Shown here one piece after another: positions 9,293 to 18,456 of a DNA stretch of 60,832 nt (position 1 is the stretch's first letter; every line of letters begins with the position of its first letter). The position numbers and the translations under genes are program-made. The stretch is from [Eubacterium] yurii (GTDB lineage Bacteria; Bacillota; Clostridia; Peptostreptococcales; Filifactoraceae), in assembly GCA_900167215.1 (NCBI GenBank), contig FUZS01000004.1, positions 1-60,832 of the forward strand. Reading direction: 5' to 3'. Below the pieces are notes generated by a model. It was not told the DNA's origin, did not search any database, and worked only from the letters and a program-made list of their open reading frames with translations.

Positions 9293-9625
9293 CTATCTCT
9301 TATTTATTGAAGTTATCCTAAGATTTTCTATAGGAGTCCTTGTATGCTCACTTACAGCTGCAAGTATTACCGCATACTCCTCAAAATTTTCTTCTACAGG
9401 TTTTGGAGCAACAGTTGAACTTGAGCTTGTACTTACAGCTTTTGTAACCTTTTTAGCTTCCTCAGCTTTTTTTGCCTGAGCTGATGAGCCAAGACCCATT
9501 GCGTCAAGTATCTTACCCATGATTATTATGGCAACTGCAAGCAATATCAATACAAAAAACACAACCGCCATACCGCTAAGCGACATCACCAAAGAATCAA
9601 CCAAGCCTATCTTGATACCATCCAT
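9293..9625 (-). CDS. gcdD: OadG-type small membrane (delta/gamma) subunit of the decarboxylase
   Basis: A 110-residue single-span membrane protein: about residues 10-38 are a hydrophobic helix (MAVVFFVLILLAVAIIIMG), followed by a Lys/Ala/Ser-rich linker and a C-terminal segment EYAVILAAVSEHTRTP found in OadG-like subunits. It anchors and stabilises the Na+-pumping decarboxylase complex. The start MDGIKIG at 9625 follows GGAGGTG; the longer frame to 9652 would start upstream of that site. It is the first gene of the operon. Confidence 0.85.
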   Translation of the reverse strand: MDGIKIGLVDSLVMSLSGMAVVFFVLILLAVAIIIMGKILDAMGLGSSAQAKKAEEAKKVTKAVSTSSSSTVAPKPVEENFEEYAVILAAVSEHTRTPIENLRITSINKR

Positions 9626-9845
9626 TCTTACACCTCCTGTCGTAAAATACAATATATTTGTGTAAAATAACTTAGCTTGTTATCGTTGAAAAATAAATTC
9701 ACAAACTGTCAAATTCAAACACTTTAACTAAATACTAAAGCCTCATAGCCTAAGCCTATATTGTAGTAAGTTTTATAAGAGTCTGCCTAAGAGATTTCCA
9801 ATACACTTAAATATTTTTGAAAACGCTCTGCCTTATCTTAAAAAA
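9626..9845. other. Upstream region of the gcd operon
   Basis: No gene is visible. The minus-strand operon promoter should be here; a TTGACA occurs on the minus strand around 9700 but lacks a well-spaced -10. Confidence 0.3.
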
Positions 9846-9967
9846 ATATACTTATATTAAGCACCGTTTATAATGTCATATATTTAGATTTATTGAAATA
9901 TTATTTTTTTTAGTTTTTACAAGCATCCTTAATATATTTTTAGGACTATTTAATTGCTTTTTAGTAT
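9846..9967 (+). repeat. Element B, degenerate copy
   Basis: The left part (ATACTTATATTAAGCACCGTTTATAATGTCAT, broken by substitutions) and the right end GCTTTTTAGTAT resemble element B defined by the copies at 10010-10125 and 41579-41694. The interior is diverged. Confidence 0.45.
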
Positions 9968-10009
9968 TAACAAAATAGGGGAAATAATATCCATCCAGAC
10001 TCAAAACGT

Positions 10010-10125
10010 ATACTAATCACTATTTATAATGCCAAGAATCTTATTTTACCAAATCGCACATTTTGTGGATTGTCAATAATTTTACAGTTATAAAATCACA
10101 TGGCTTTTTGATAGGTTTTTAGTAT
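10010..10125 (+). repeat. Element B, full copy (116 bp)
   Basis: Begins ATACTAATCAC, continues TTTATAATGCCAAGA, and ends GATAGGTTTTTAGTAT. The same order of blocks recurs at 41579-41694 and 51680-51795 with the same length. The ends start ATACTA on both strands, so it has short inverted ends. No coding capacity; a MITE-like element. Confidence 0.75.
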
Positions 10126-10638
10126 TGGGTCAAGTTGATATTATCAAACTACGGTGAATTGAAAAAAATATTGCAAAATTCCAACGATAAGACTTAAAAT
10201 TTCTAAAAATGAAATTTTTCATTCATTTTTAGATAAAAAAAATTAACATAAATACAAAGTTTATAGATAAGGCAAATTGAATTTCTTCATTTTTCTTAGT
10301 GAATTAGTGAAATAGTATAGAAAAAAATTTAGAAAAAATTCACTGAAAAATAAAAAATATTTCTATGATTCCGTATTATGGAATTCATTCCATTTTTTTG
10401 AGACAGCCCATCTAAATCCATGCTCAAATTCTATCAGAATAAAAGTTTTTTTTCAAGCCTTATTTTAAAAGTTTTGGAAAAAGTTTCTAATATTTTTAGT
10501 TTCTAATATTTTCGATTGTAAGATAAGCATTTTTTTAAGTATACAATTTTTCTTTAATTATCTGGGAAAATTCCGGATTTGATAAAGTGGAAAACATTTA
10601 TAATGAATGCTATAATGGGCTGTATTAATGTTATGTTA
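10126..10638. other. Non-coding spacer with one perfect hairpin
   Basis: No gene is visible. TCTAAAAATGAA (10202-10213) pairs perfectly with TTCATTTTTAGA (10222-10233) over an 8-nt loop. The rest is AT-rich sequence without recognised structure. Confidence 0.4.
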
Positions 10639-10684
10639 TTTAAGTTTCCCAAATGAAAAATACATTAAAAATATCAAAATTTGA
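10639..10684 (+). repeat. Element C, left-end fragment
   Basis: AAGTTTCCCAAATGAAAAAT and the following bases match the first 45 bp of element C (compare 33053). It is cut off where an element A begins at 10688. Confidence 0.55.
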
Positions 10685-10721
10685 CTAATACTATTATCTA
10701 TTTAATCAATGGATAATATTC

Positions 10722-10961
10722 ATACTAATCACTTTTTATAAAACCAATATTGTTATTTTAGTAAATTATACTAATATCTATTTAATCTATGGAAAATTTT
10801 TATTAAAAATTTAAAAAAATAGTATATGACTTATAACTTTATTATAAAGATATAAAACATATTTTATCCATTATTTTATTAGATTTTAGTATTATTAGTT
10901 TTGCAGATTATCAATAATCTTGCTGTAATAAAATTACAAAGCTTTTTGATAGGTTTTTAGT
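10722..10961 (+). repeat. Element B, split by a nested element A
   Basis: 10722-10767 matches the left half of element B and 10893-10961 the right half (TTTTGCAGATTATCAATAAT to TTTTTAGT). The gap between them is an intact reverse element A. Confidence 0.65.
10768..10892 (-). repeat. Element A (inner copy, 125 bp)
   Basis: Starts ATACTAATATCTATTTAATC and ends TTTTATTAGATTTTAGTAT. The ends are imperfect inverted repeats of about 29 bp, as in the other A copies. It is inserted inside element B. Confidence 0.75.
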
Positions 10962-11130
10962 TTCAGCAATAGTTTTAAAAAATATGTATGATTGATGACT
11001 TTATTATAACTTTTCTGAAAATATTCTGTCAATTAGCATATCTAACTTTAATATAAAATAGCGAAAAGTATAACAAATCTTAAATAGTTGAAATATCTGT
11101 TGTGAAAATGGATAAAACTTATTAGAATTA

Positions 11131-11159
11131 TTGACAAACAGTACCACAGTGTGTATAAT
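11131..11159 (+). promoter_or_regulatory. Perfect consensus sigma-A promoter upstream of the Ter island
   Basis: TTGACA (11131-11136), a 17-bp spacer and TATAAT (11154-11159). It points toward a decayed reading frame at 11228 and, 700 bp further on, the first Ter-island gene. No terminator is evident between, so it may drive the island through a long leader that now contains two mobile repeats. Confidence 0.75.
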
Positions 11160-11227
11160 ACATTTAAGTATTCAGTGTATCCGACACATTGACTAAAGCA
11201 CTATAGAGCAATAGTTTAGGGTATTTT

Positions 11228-11441
11228 ATGGATGTGAGAAAAAAACTATACATATTCAATTGGTGTTGCAAGAGAGTACTTAGTTAATATTTTGGCTGAC
11301 TCTTTAAAAATACCAGAAGATAAAAATAGTTTTTCTTGAAGTGATTTAAATAAGAGTGAATCTATTCTTTTAATTCAGCTAAAAGACGTGTCATTAGCTG
11401 TTAGTCTGAGGAGATTTTCAAAATCTCCGCTAAAATGCTGA
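11228..11441 (+). pseudogene. Possible decayed small gene upstream of the Ter island
   Basis: An ATG at 11228 opens MDVRKK and runs into a seven-A tract. If read with a one-base shift there, the frame continues as NYTYSIGVAREYLVNILADS, meets one TGA at 11337-11339, and goes on in the same frame for 33 more codons to a TGA that overlaps the first base of element A at 11441. The residues look protein-like, but I do not recognise the family. A broken gene, truncated by the element, is the simplest reading; chance is possible. Confidence 0.35.
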
Positions 11442-11800
11442 TACTAAAATCTAATAAAATAATGGATAAAATTTTTTCGCTGTATTTATAATAAACTCAA
11501 TGTTCCCATATAAAAAACACATTAAAGATATTGAAATTTGAGTGTATTTTAAAAATATAATACTATACTTGACATAGTTTTTTTAAGTGTTTTCATTTTT
11601 TTAATAAATATGCAAATTTTAATAAATATTATTTAGGAAATTCTGTGTCAAGTAGTGTATTAAAAAATCAATAAACATTTAAATTTCAACTAAAATTGAG
11701 AGAATTTTAGTGGGAAAGTTGAGTAATAAAATTATAAGTAACATACTATTTTTTAAAAACAGCTTATGAAATTTATCCATATTTAAATAGATAATAGTAT
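11441..11800 (+). repeat. Element A carrying a nested element C
   Basis: The left end ATACTAAAATCTAATAAAAT is at 11441 and the right end AGATAATAGTAT stops at 11800. An element C at 11496-11723 interrupts it, flanked by 7-bp duplications TAATAAA. The whole lies 60 bp before the Ca2+-ATPase start. Confidence 0.8.
11496..11723 (+). mobile_element. Element C (228 bp), MITE-like
   Basis: The left end CTCAATGTTCCCA is slightly diverged; the right end GTGGGAAAGTTGAG is intact. It is flanked by TAATAAA at 11489-11495 and 11724-11730, a 7-bp target duplication inside element A. No reading frame. Confidence 0.8.
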
Positions 11801-11862
11801 AAAAGCCTATAAAACAGAGCTATGATAGTCATAAAACCTGTTTACTTTGGAGGAATACAAGA

Positions 11863-14535
11863 ATGAAATTTAATGGACTAAGTGATAAAGAAGTCAGTCA
11901 GTCACGAGAAAAGTACGGCTCGAATATTATACCTGATTCAGAGCCGACAACCTTTTGGGATGAGTTTAAGGAAACTTTTGGCGATCCCATGATCAGGATA
12001 TTACTTGCCATAGTGGTAATAATGTTCATTATGTTCTTTATGGGACATGCTGAGATATATGAGCCTATTGGTACTATTGTAGCTGTCTTGGTTGTTGCCT
12101 TTGTTACGGCAAAGACTGCTGTTGCCAGCGATACTAAATATCGTCAGTTGAAGGACAGTACGAAAAAAGAAACTTGTAAGGTTTATCGTAACGGTATTAT
12201 TGTGGTTATAGAAGTGGATGATGTAGTAGTTGGAGATAAGATTATTCTCCAATCCGGTGACAAGATTCCGGCAGACGGGTTATTAGTCAGCGGTGATTTG
12301 AGGGTGGATAACTCTGCTTTAAATGGAGAAGCTGAGGAGTGTAAAAAGTTTGCTGCTTCTGAGGGAACTCAATTTCCGGAAGAACTGACAGGTGATACTT
12401 TTGTTGATAAGCATTCTTTGTTCCGTGGAGCTGTCGTATTTGATGGCGAAGGCGTTTTAGATGTTTGTAAAGTCGGAATGAAGACTATGATGGGTAAGAT
12501 GGCTGAGGATATGCAGGATGAAGAGCCTGATTCACCGCTAAAAGTCAAACTTTCAAATCTTGCAAATCAGATTTCAGTATTCGGCTATGTGTCAGCAGCT
12601 GTCATTGTTGTGCTGTATATGGCATATTTCGTTATAAAAGCAGGAGGTTTTTCTGAATATATTGCGACTGGGTGGAGCAGTATATTATTGAATGTTATTG
12701 AGTCTGTTTCACTTGCTATCTTAATAGTGGTCTGTGCTGTGCCGGAAGGTCTTCCTCTGATGATTTCACTTGTTTTGATGCAAAATACGAGTCGTATGTT
12801 GAATCATAACGTTCTTGTCAGAAAGGCAGTCGGCATAGAGACAGCAGGATCATTAAATATTTTGTTTAGTGATAAGACCGGCACTATAACAAAAGGCAGT
12901 TTGGAAGTTGTAGAATTTTTCACTCCGGGAGGAGTCTGTATTCCCTTAAATGAGATAAAAAATCATGGGAAGCTGAAGTCTTTACTTGATATTGCTATTG
13001 GTAAAAACTCAGCCTCTATGTTTGACGGAGAACATAGAGTTATAGGTGGGAATGCAACCGATCAGGCATTGATGAGATTTCTTGGTGAGGAAGAATACAG
13101 ATTTTTGTCCGGAGGAGATGATAAGGAAGCAGATTATAATGTCGGTTTATCTCAAGGATTTAATTCAGCCAATAAGTTCAGCCAGGCAGAGATAAAGGAG
13201 CTTAATCAAGTCTTTTATAAGGGGGCTCCTGAAAAGTTTATTGATATTGCCAAAAAAGCCTTAGATGCAGATGGAAATGTTGTTGAACTTGATATTGCTG
13301 CACTTAATGAGAAAATAAACGAATATGCCTCAAGAGCAATGAGAGTCCTTGCTTTTGGATATTCAAACAGTCAACTAAAGGAAGATAAGATAAATGAAGA
13401 TGTTGTATTAATCGGTCTCGTAGCTATAAGGGATGATGTCAGACCTGAGGCTAAGGAAGCTATACATGAGGTGCAGGAAGCAGGTATACAAGTTGTAATG
13501 ATAACCGGAGACCGCTTGGAAACGGCAGTTTCTATTGCAAAAGATGCCGGTCTTATTAAAAGTGAGTCAGACATGGCGCTTACATCAGCTCAGCTTAATT
13601 CTATGAGTGATGAGGAAGTCAAAAAGATTATAAAGGATATACGTGTCATAGCCAGGGCTTTGCCTACTGATAAATCAAGAATGGTCAAGCTATGTCAGGA
13701 GATGAATCTTGTTGTCGGAATGACAGGAGATGGCGTCAATGATTCACCTGCTCTAAAGAGGGCAGATGTCGGCTTTGCCATGGGTAGCGGAACAGAGGCT
13801 GCAAAGGAAGCCGGAGAGATAGTTATTATTGATGATAATTTCAGATCTATAAAGGATGCTATTCTTTATGGTAGAACAATATATAATAATATTTTGAAAT
13901 TCTGTAAATTCCAACTTGTAATTAATGTCACGGCTGTAATTGTAAGTGCGATAAGTCCGTTTTTCGGCATAGTGGAGCCTTTGAAGGTAACTCACCTGCT
14001 CTTTATCAACTTGGTAATGGACAGTTTAGGAGCGATTATGTTAGGAAATGAGCCTGCTCTTGAAAAATATATGTTGGAAAAACCGAGACGTAGAGATGAG
14101 AGCATTATAAGTAAAGCTATGGCTGTACAGATTCTTGTAATGGCGTTTTGGTTGACTATAGTAAGTTTTTGTTTCTTGAAGATGCCTGTTTTCCTCAATA
14201 TTTTTGAATCTAAGGAAAAACTCTATACTGCATACTTTGTGCTTTTCGTAGTAGCAGCCTTGTTTAACGGCTTTAATGTAAGAGATGACGGCTTTGGTAT
14301 TTTCAAGGGCTTAGATGAGAATCCGGGATTTATAAGAGTGTGGATAATAATAGTCATAGTTCAGGCTCTTATAGTTAATGCAGCTGTGATACCATTTGAT
14401 GCATTCAAGTTGATTAGTTCAATGTTCAGTTGTACGCCTTTTGGACTTAATGGATGGTTAGTTGTGTTTGCTCTTGCATTTACGATGATACCTGTAGATA
14501 TGTTAAGAAAGGCTATGACAAAACGTGCTCATTAG
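11863..14535 (+). CDS. Calcium-transporting P-type ATPase
   Basis: An 890-residue P2-type cation ATPase, most like PMCA-type Ca2+ pumps. It has the cation-site motif CAVPEGLP (P294-P298), the phosphorylation motif SDKTGT with D337, the nucleotide-domain KGAPE, TGDR, and the hinge motif MTGDGVNDSP. About ten membrane helices are visible, four before the catalytic loop and six after. GGAGG lies ahead of the ATG. It opens the Ter island with only 17 bp to the first TerD gene; TerD proteins bind Ca2+, so a Ca2+ pump in the same operon is coherent. Ca2+ specificity is inferred from family resemblance. Confidence 0.9.
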   Translation: MKFNGLSDKEVSQSREKYGSNIIPDSEPTTFWDEFKETFGDPMIRILLAIVVIMFIMFFMGHAEIYEPIGTIVAVLVVAFVTAKTAVASDTKYRQLKDSTKKETCKVYRNGIIVVIEVDDVVVGDKIILQSGDKIPADGLLVSGDLRVDNSALNGEAEECKKFAASEGTQFPEELTGDTFVDKHSLFRGAVVFDGEGVLDVCKVGMKTMMGKMAEDMQDEEPDSPLKVKLSNLANQISVFGYVSAAVIVVLYMAYFVIKAGGFSEYIATGWSSILLNVIESVSLAILIVVCAVPEGLPLMISLVLMQNTSRMLNHNVLVRKAVGIETAGSLNILFSDKTGTITKGSLEVVEFFTPGGVCIPLNEIKNHGKLKSLLDIAIGKNSASMFDGEHRVIGGNATDQALMRFLGEEEYRFLSGGDDKEADYNVGLSQGFNSANKFSQAEIKELNQVFYKGAPEKFIDIAKKALDADGNVVELDIAALNEKINEYASRAMRVLAFGYSNSQLKEDKINEDVVLIGLVAIRDDVRPEAKEAIHEVQEAGIQVVMITGDRLETAVSIAKDAGLIKSESDMALTSAQLNSMSDEEVKKIIKDIRVIARALPTDKSRMVKLCQEMNLVVGMTGDGVNDSPALKRADVGFAMGSGTEAAKEAGEIVIIDDNFRSIKDAILYGRTIYNNILKFCKFQLVINVTAVIVSAISPFFGIVEPLKVTHLLFINLVMDSLGAIMLGNEPALEKYMLEKPRRRDESIISKAMAVQILVMAFWLTIVSFCFLKMPVFLNIFESKEKLYTAYFVLFVVAALFNGFNVRDDGFGIFKGLDENPGFIRVWIIIVIVQALIVNAAVIPFDAFKLISSMFSCTPFGLNGWLVVFALAFTMIPVDMLRKAMTKRAH

Positions 14536-14552
14536 GAAGGAGATAAGCTATT

Positions 14553-15728
14553 ATGTCATTAAATCTTCAAAAAGGTCAAAAAATTGATCTTACAAAAACT
14601 AAGCCCGGACTTAGCAAGCTACTCATAGGCTTGGGTTGGGATACAAATAAATACAGTGGTGGATTTGATTTTGACCTTGATGCAACAGTCTTTCTTTTGA
14701 AAGGTGACAATAAGGTCAGCTCAAATCAGGACTTTGTATATTATGGCAATCTTGTGCATTCATCAGGAAGTGTTGAACATATGGGAGACAACCTGACAGG
14801 TGGTACAGGAGGGGATGATGAGCAAATTAAGGTGGATTTAAATCGTGTGCCGGATAATATAGAGAGAATTGCTATTGCCGTTACGATTTATGATGCGCAA
14901 AAGAGAGCTCAAAATTTTGCTCAAATTAGTAATGCCTACATTCGTATCTCAGATACAGAGTCAAGTACCGAACTTTTGAGATATGATTTAGCTGAGAATT
15001 TTTCGACTGAGGCGTCTGTAGTAGTTGGTGAAATATACAGATATAAGGGTGAATGGAAGTTTAGTGCTGTTGGTAGCGGATTTAACGGCGGTCTTAGGTC
15101 ACTTTGCCAAAACTATGGAGTAAATCTTGAGATTAAAGATAGAAATAGCGGTCCTGTTATTCTTGAAAAAGGGCAGAAAATTAATCTTTCAAAGGGAATA
15201 GGAGAGATTCTTATCAATCTCAACTGGAGTCAGCCGAAAAAAACATTTTGGGGCGGATTTAAAGGGATTGATTTGGATTTGGGTTGCCTATATGAACTTA
15301 GGGACGGTAGGAAAAGTGCTGTACAAGCTCTTGGAAATTCATTCGGAAGTCTGACTAATCCTCCATATATTGCACTGGATGGTGATGATAGGACAGGAAC
15401 ATCAGTAGGTGGCGAGAATATGAGAGTCAATAGTGCGATGATTCCTGAAATAAAGAGAATACTGATATATACGTTTATATATAAAGGCACTGCAAACTGG
15501 CGTGGAGCAGAAGGAATAGTTACTGTAAAGTGTCCGGGTAGCAAAGACATCATAGTTAAGATGGATGATTATGGTTCAAATCTGCCGATGTGTGCAATAG
15601 CATTGTTGGAAAATAAAGATGGACATAGCCTTTCAATGGAAAAGCTTGTGCGCTTTTTTAAGGGGCATAGGGAGCTTGATGTAGCATTTGGCTGGGGACT
15701 TCGCTGGGTTGAAGGATCCAAAGATTGA
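14553..15728 (+). CDS. Tandem TerD/TerA-like domain protein
   Basis: 391 residues with two Ter domains. The first (about 1-190) is a typical TerD fold with the Ca2+-site segments GFDFDLDATVFLL and GDNLTGGTGGDDEQ. The second (about 196-391) is more diverged (LNWSQPKKTFWGGF, LDGDDRTGTSVGG) and resembles the TerA side of the family. AAGGAG lies upstream. TerD-family proteins are Ca2+-binding cytoplasmic proteins of stress/tellurite-resistance clusters; their molecular job is still poorly defined. Co-transcribed with the ATPase. Confidence 0.88.
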   Translation: MSLNLQKGQKIDLTKTKPGLSKLLIGLGWDTNKYSGGFDFDLDATVFLLKGDNKVSSNQDFVYYGNLVHSSGSVEHMGDNLTGGTGGDDEQIKVDLNRVPDNIERIAIAVTIYDAQKRAQNFAQISNAYIRISDTESSTELLRYDLAENFSTEASVVVGEIYRYKGEWKFSAVGSGFNGGLRSLCQNYGVNLEIKDRNSGPVILEKGQKINLSKGIGEILINLNWSQPKKTFWGGFKGIDLDLGCLYELRDGRKSAVQALGNSFGSLTNPPYIALDGDDRTGTSVGGENMRVNSAMIPEIKRILIYTFIYKGTANWRGAEGIVTVKCPGSKDIIVKMDDYGSNLPMCAIALLENKDGHSLSMEKLVRFFKGHRELDVAFGWGLRWVEGSKD

Positions 15729-15818
15729 TGACAAAATCCCTATAGACATATATTTGTCCTTGGCAGTGTATGTGTTTTATAGTAATAAATATTTCTTATA
15801 AACTAAGGAGGTAAGGAT

Positions 15819-16445
15819 ATGAGTATTAGCTTACAGAAAGGTCAGAAAATTGATCTTACTAAAGATGGTGGAGGTCTAAGTCAAGTCATGGTAGGGCTTG
15901 GCTGGGATGAAGCACAACAACAAAAAAGCGGTGGTGGCTTTATGAAGGGAATTTTTGGAGGCGGCGCTCCTCAGTCAATTGACTGTGATGCTTCTGTAAT
16001 TCTCTGCGGTGCCAATGGAAAACTTGTCAGTGGTGATGTAAAGGAATGTTGTATTTACTTCGGAAATCTTAAACATAGCAGTGGAGCAATAGTTCATCAA
16101 GGCGACAATCTAACAGGTGCAGGTGATGGTGATGATGAACAAATCATGGTCAATTTGAGCAAGGTTCCTGCAAACATAGATAAGATTGTCTTCGTTGTAA
16201 ATATTTATGATGGAAGAAATAAGAAACAGCATTTCGGTATGATAAGAAATGCGTTCATACGTCTTGTTAATATGGACAATAATACTGAAATCTGCCGTTA
16301 TAATCTCTCTGATAACTATAACGATATGACAGGTCTTGTCGTAGGTGAGATTTATAGAAAAAACGGAGAGTGGAAATTTAATGCTATCGGTCAGCCTGTA
16401 CAGGAAGCCAGCAGATTGGACTTCTTGCTTGAGCTGTACAAATAG
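15819..16445 (+). CDS. TerD family protein with Gly-rich insertion
   Basis: A single-domain TerD protein of 208 residues. It shares the N-terminal pattern SLQKGQKIDLTK and the [14 protein letters not shown] loop with its neighbours, but between GLGWD and the acidic site it has a Gly-rich insertion (KSGGGFMKGIFGGGAP), and the acidic site reads IDCDASV instead of DFDLDAS. That may change one Ca2+ site. AAGGAGG precedes the ATG; 90 bp separate it from the previous gene. Confidence 0.88.
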   Translation: MSISLQKGQKIDLTKDGGGLSQVMVGLGWDEAQQQKSGGGFMKGIFGGGAPQSIDCDASVILCGANGKLVSGDVKECCIYFGNLKHSSGAIVHQGDNLTGAGDGDDEQIMVNLSKVPANIDKIVFVVNIYDGRNKKQHFGMIRNAFIRLVNMDNNTEICRYNLSDNYNDMTGLVVGEIYRKNGEWKFNAIGQPVQEASRLDFLLELYK

Positions 16446-16512
16446 AATGTGTTAACCGTATTTTGATAAAGAATTTTATTCATTAAAATTATAATGATTA
16501 AAGGAGGACAAA

Positions 16513-17097
16513 ATGGCAATTAGTTTGGTAAAAGGACAAAAAATTTCTTTGGAAAAAAGCATGAAACTTGCTCTTGTAGGTCTTGGATGGGATACAAATC
16601 GTTATGACGGCGGTCATGATTTTGACCTTGATGCGTCTGCATTCCTACTTTCAGAAGACGGAAAACTTCAAAATGATGCAGACTTCATATTTTACAACAA
16701 CCTTGAAAGCCGTAATAAAGCTGTTGTTCATACAGGTGATAACCTTACAGGCGCAGGAGATGGCGATGATGAAGTAATCTTGATAGACTTCTCAAAAATA
16801 CCTGAAGATATTAAGAAAATTGCGATAGTTGTAACAATCCATGATGCTGCAGCTCGTAATCAAAATTTTGGACAAGTTTCAAATGCTTATATCAGAATTG
16901 CGAAATTAGCTGATGAGTCTGACACTGTCGGCGAACCGGTACTTAAATTTGACCTTGAAGAAGAATTTTCTATTGAAACAGCAATTGTTGTTGCTGAAAT
17001 CTACTTCAAGAACGGGGAATGGAAGTTCAATGCTGTTGCTGCTGGTTATCAAGGCGGTTTGGAAGCTATTGTTCGTTCTTTCGGAGGAAATGTATAA
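16513..17097 (+). CDS. terD: TerD family protein
   Basis: The most canonical TerD of the three: 194 residues with [18 protein letters not shown] and [15 protein letters not shown], both acidic Ca2+-binding stretches intact, ending in the conserved [23 protein letters not shown] precedes the ATG. The symbol is given by family; orthology to a particular ter gene is not proven. Confidence 0.9.
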   Translation: MAISLVKGQKISLEKSMKLALVGLGWDTNRYDGGHDFDLDASAFLLSEDGKLQNDADFIFYNNLESRNKAVVHTGDNLTGAGDGDDEVILIDFSKIPEDIKKIAIVVTIHDAAARNQNFGQVSNAYIRIAKLADESDTVGEPVLKFDLEEEFSIETAIVVAEIYFKNGEWKFNAVAAGYQGGLEAIVRSFGGNV

Positions 17098-17129
17098 TTA
17101 ATTAAGCAAAGGGAAAAGAGGTGAATTTT

Positions 17130-18431
17130 TTGAAAGAATTTCAAAAAGGTCAAAGGATAAAAACAGCCTCGGGTTCAGAGCTTGAAGTGCTGGAAAAACT
17201 TGGCGAAGGTGGTCAAGGTATAGTTTACAGAGTCAACTATAATGGCAGACAATTAGCGTTAAAGTGGTACTTTGGAAATAAACTTAGAAACGCAGACAAG
17301 TTTTACAGAAATATACAAAACAATATAAAACAGGGAGCACCAACAAGTTCCTTCTTATGGCCTCTTGAGATAACAGAATATTTCGAGGGGAGTTTTGGGT
17401 ATCTTATGGAGCTTAGACCTCCTGAATTTAAGGATTTCTCTCTTTTCCTTTTGGCAAAGGCAAGGTTTGCAAGTATAGATGCACTGATTAATGCCGCTCT
17501 TAGTATCACTAACGGCTTTAGGGAACTACATCGTAGTGGATTCAGTTATCAGGACCTTAATGACGGTAACTTCTTTGTCAATCCTAAGACAGGTGATGTA
17601 CTGATTTGCGATAATGACAATGTTGCGCCCTATGGTGAGAATTTAGGGATTGCCGGCAAATGCAGATATATGGCACCTGAAGTTGTAATGGGGAAAAAGC
17701 GTCCTGATATTCATACAGACCGCTTTTCACTTGCAGTTGTCTTATACTTGCTCTTATTTCTAAATCATCCCTTAGAAGGTAAGAAAACTATGTGTCCTTG
17801 CTTGACTGAGGAACTTGAACGTAAATTTTACGGCAGTGAGCCGGTCTTTGTTTGGGATCCGTCTAATGATACAAACAGACCGGTAAGAGGTGTGCACGTA
17901 AATGAGATTAAGTTTTGGCCTATATATCCGAAGTTTGTTAGAGAGACCTTTGAGGAGGCGTTCAGCCATGAATCTATGGTTGGCTCCGATACTGAACACA
18001 GGGTTCAGGAAAAGAAGTGGCAGGAGGTATTTACAGCTTTAAGGGATGTAATGATTAACTGTCCAAGTTGCAAAGGCGAGACTTTTATAGATATAAGTCA
18101 AAATTCTTGCAAATGCATTAACTGCGGGTATGATATCTCAAGACTTCCGGTTTTGAAGGTTAAGAAGTACAATGTTGTGATGGCTCCCGGCAAAAAAGTA
18201 TATGCCTGTCATGTCATTCATGACAGTGATGATTTTAAGCAAATCAAAGGAGAAGTAATTACCAGTCGAACTGATCCTTCATTGCTTGGTTTAAAAAACG
18301 ATTCTGATAATACTTGGGATGCAATACTTCCAAATGGCATATCCAAGCCTTATGCGAAGAATCAGGTAATCAAGTTGGGCAGGGGGCTAAAAATCAACTT
18401 TGGTAATTCTAATGAAGGTGAAATCATCTAA
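17130..18431 (+). CDS. Ser/Thr protein kinase with C-terminal zinc ribbon (TerY-P triad)
   Basis: A eukaryotic-like kinase of about 433 residues. It has the glycine loop LGEGGQGIVY, the ATP-binding lysine in ALKWYF, a catalytic loop YQDLNDGNFF in place of HRDLKxxN, and DND instead of DFG (ICDNDNV). After the kinase domain a zinc ribbon follows (CPSCKGETF and CKCINCGYD), then a beta-rich tail. A GTG at 17121 is part of the ribosome binding site GAGGTG, so the TTG at 17130 (MKEFQKGQRI) is preferred. With the VWA and PP2C genes next to it, it forms the kinase-VWA-phosphatase triad known from Ter clusters. Confidence 0.87.
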   Translation: MKEFQKGQRIKTASGSELEVLEKLGEGGQGIVYRVNYNGRQLALKWYFGNKLRNADKFYRNIQNNIKQGAPTSSFLWPLEITEYFEGSFGYLMELRPPEFKDFSLFLLAKARFASIDALINAALSITNGFRELHRSGFSYQDLNDGNFFVNPKTGDVLICDNDNVAPYGENLGIAGKCRYMAPEVVMGKKRPDIHTDRFSLAVVLYLLLFLNHPLEGKKTMCPCLTEELERKFYGSEPVFVWDPSNDTNRPVRGVHVNEIKFWPIYPKFVRETFEEAFSHESMVGSDTEHRVQEKKWQEVFTALRDVMINCPSCKGETFIDISQNSCKCINCGYDISRLPVLKVKKYNVVMAPGKKVYACHVIHDSDDFKQIKGEVITSRTDPSLLGLKNDSDNTWDAILPNGISKPYAKNQVIKLGRGLKINFGNSNEGEII

Positions 18432-18456
18432 ACAATAAGAAAGTGAGGATATTTAC

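Larger units (their letters stand above)
10688..11053 (-). repeat. Element A (outer), split by a nested element B
   Basis: 10688-10721 is the start of a reverse-oriented element A (ATACTATTATCTATTTAATC). Its continuation resumes at about 10962 with the block ACTTTATTATAA and decays by about 11053. An element B, itself split by another A, sits between the two halves. Confidence 0.6.
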
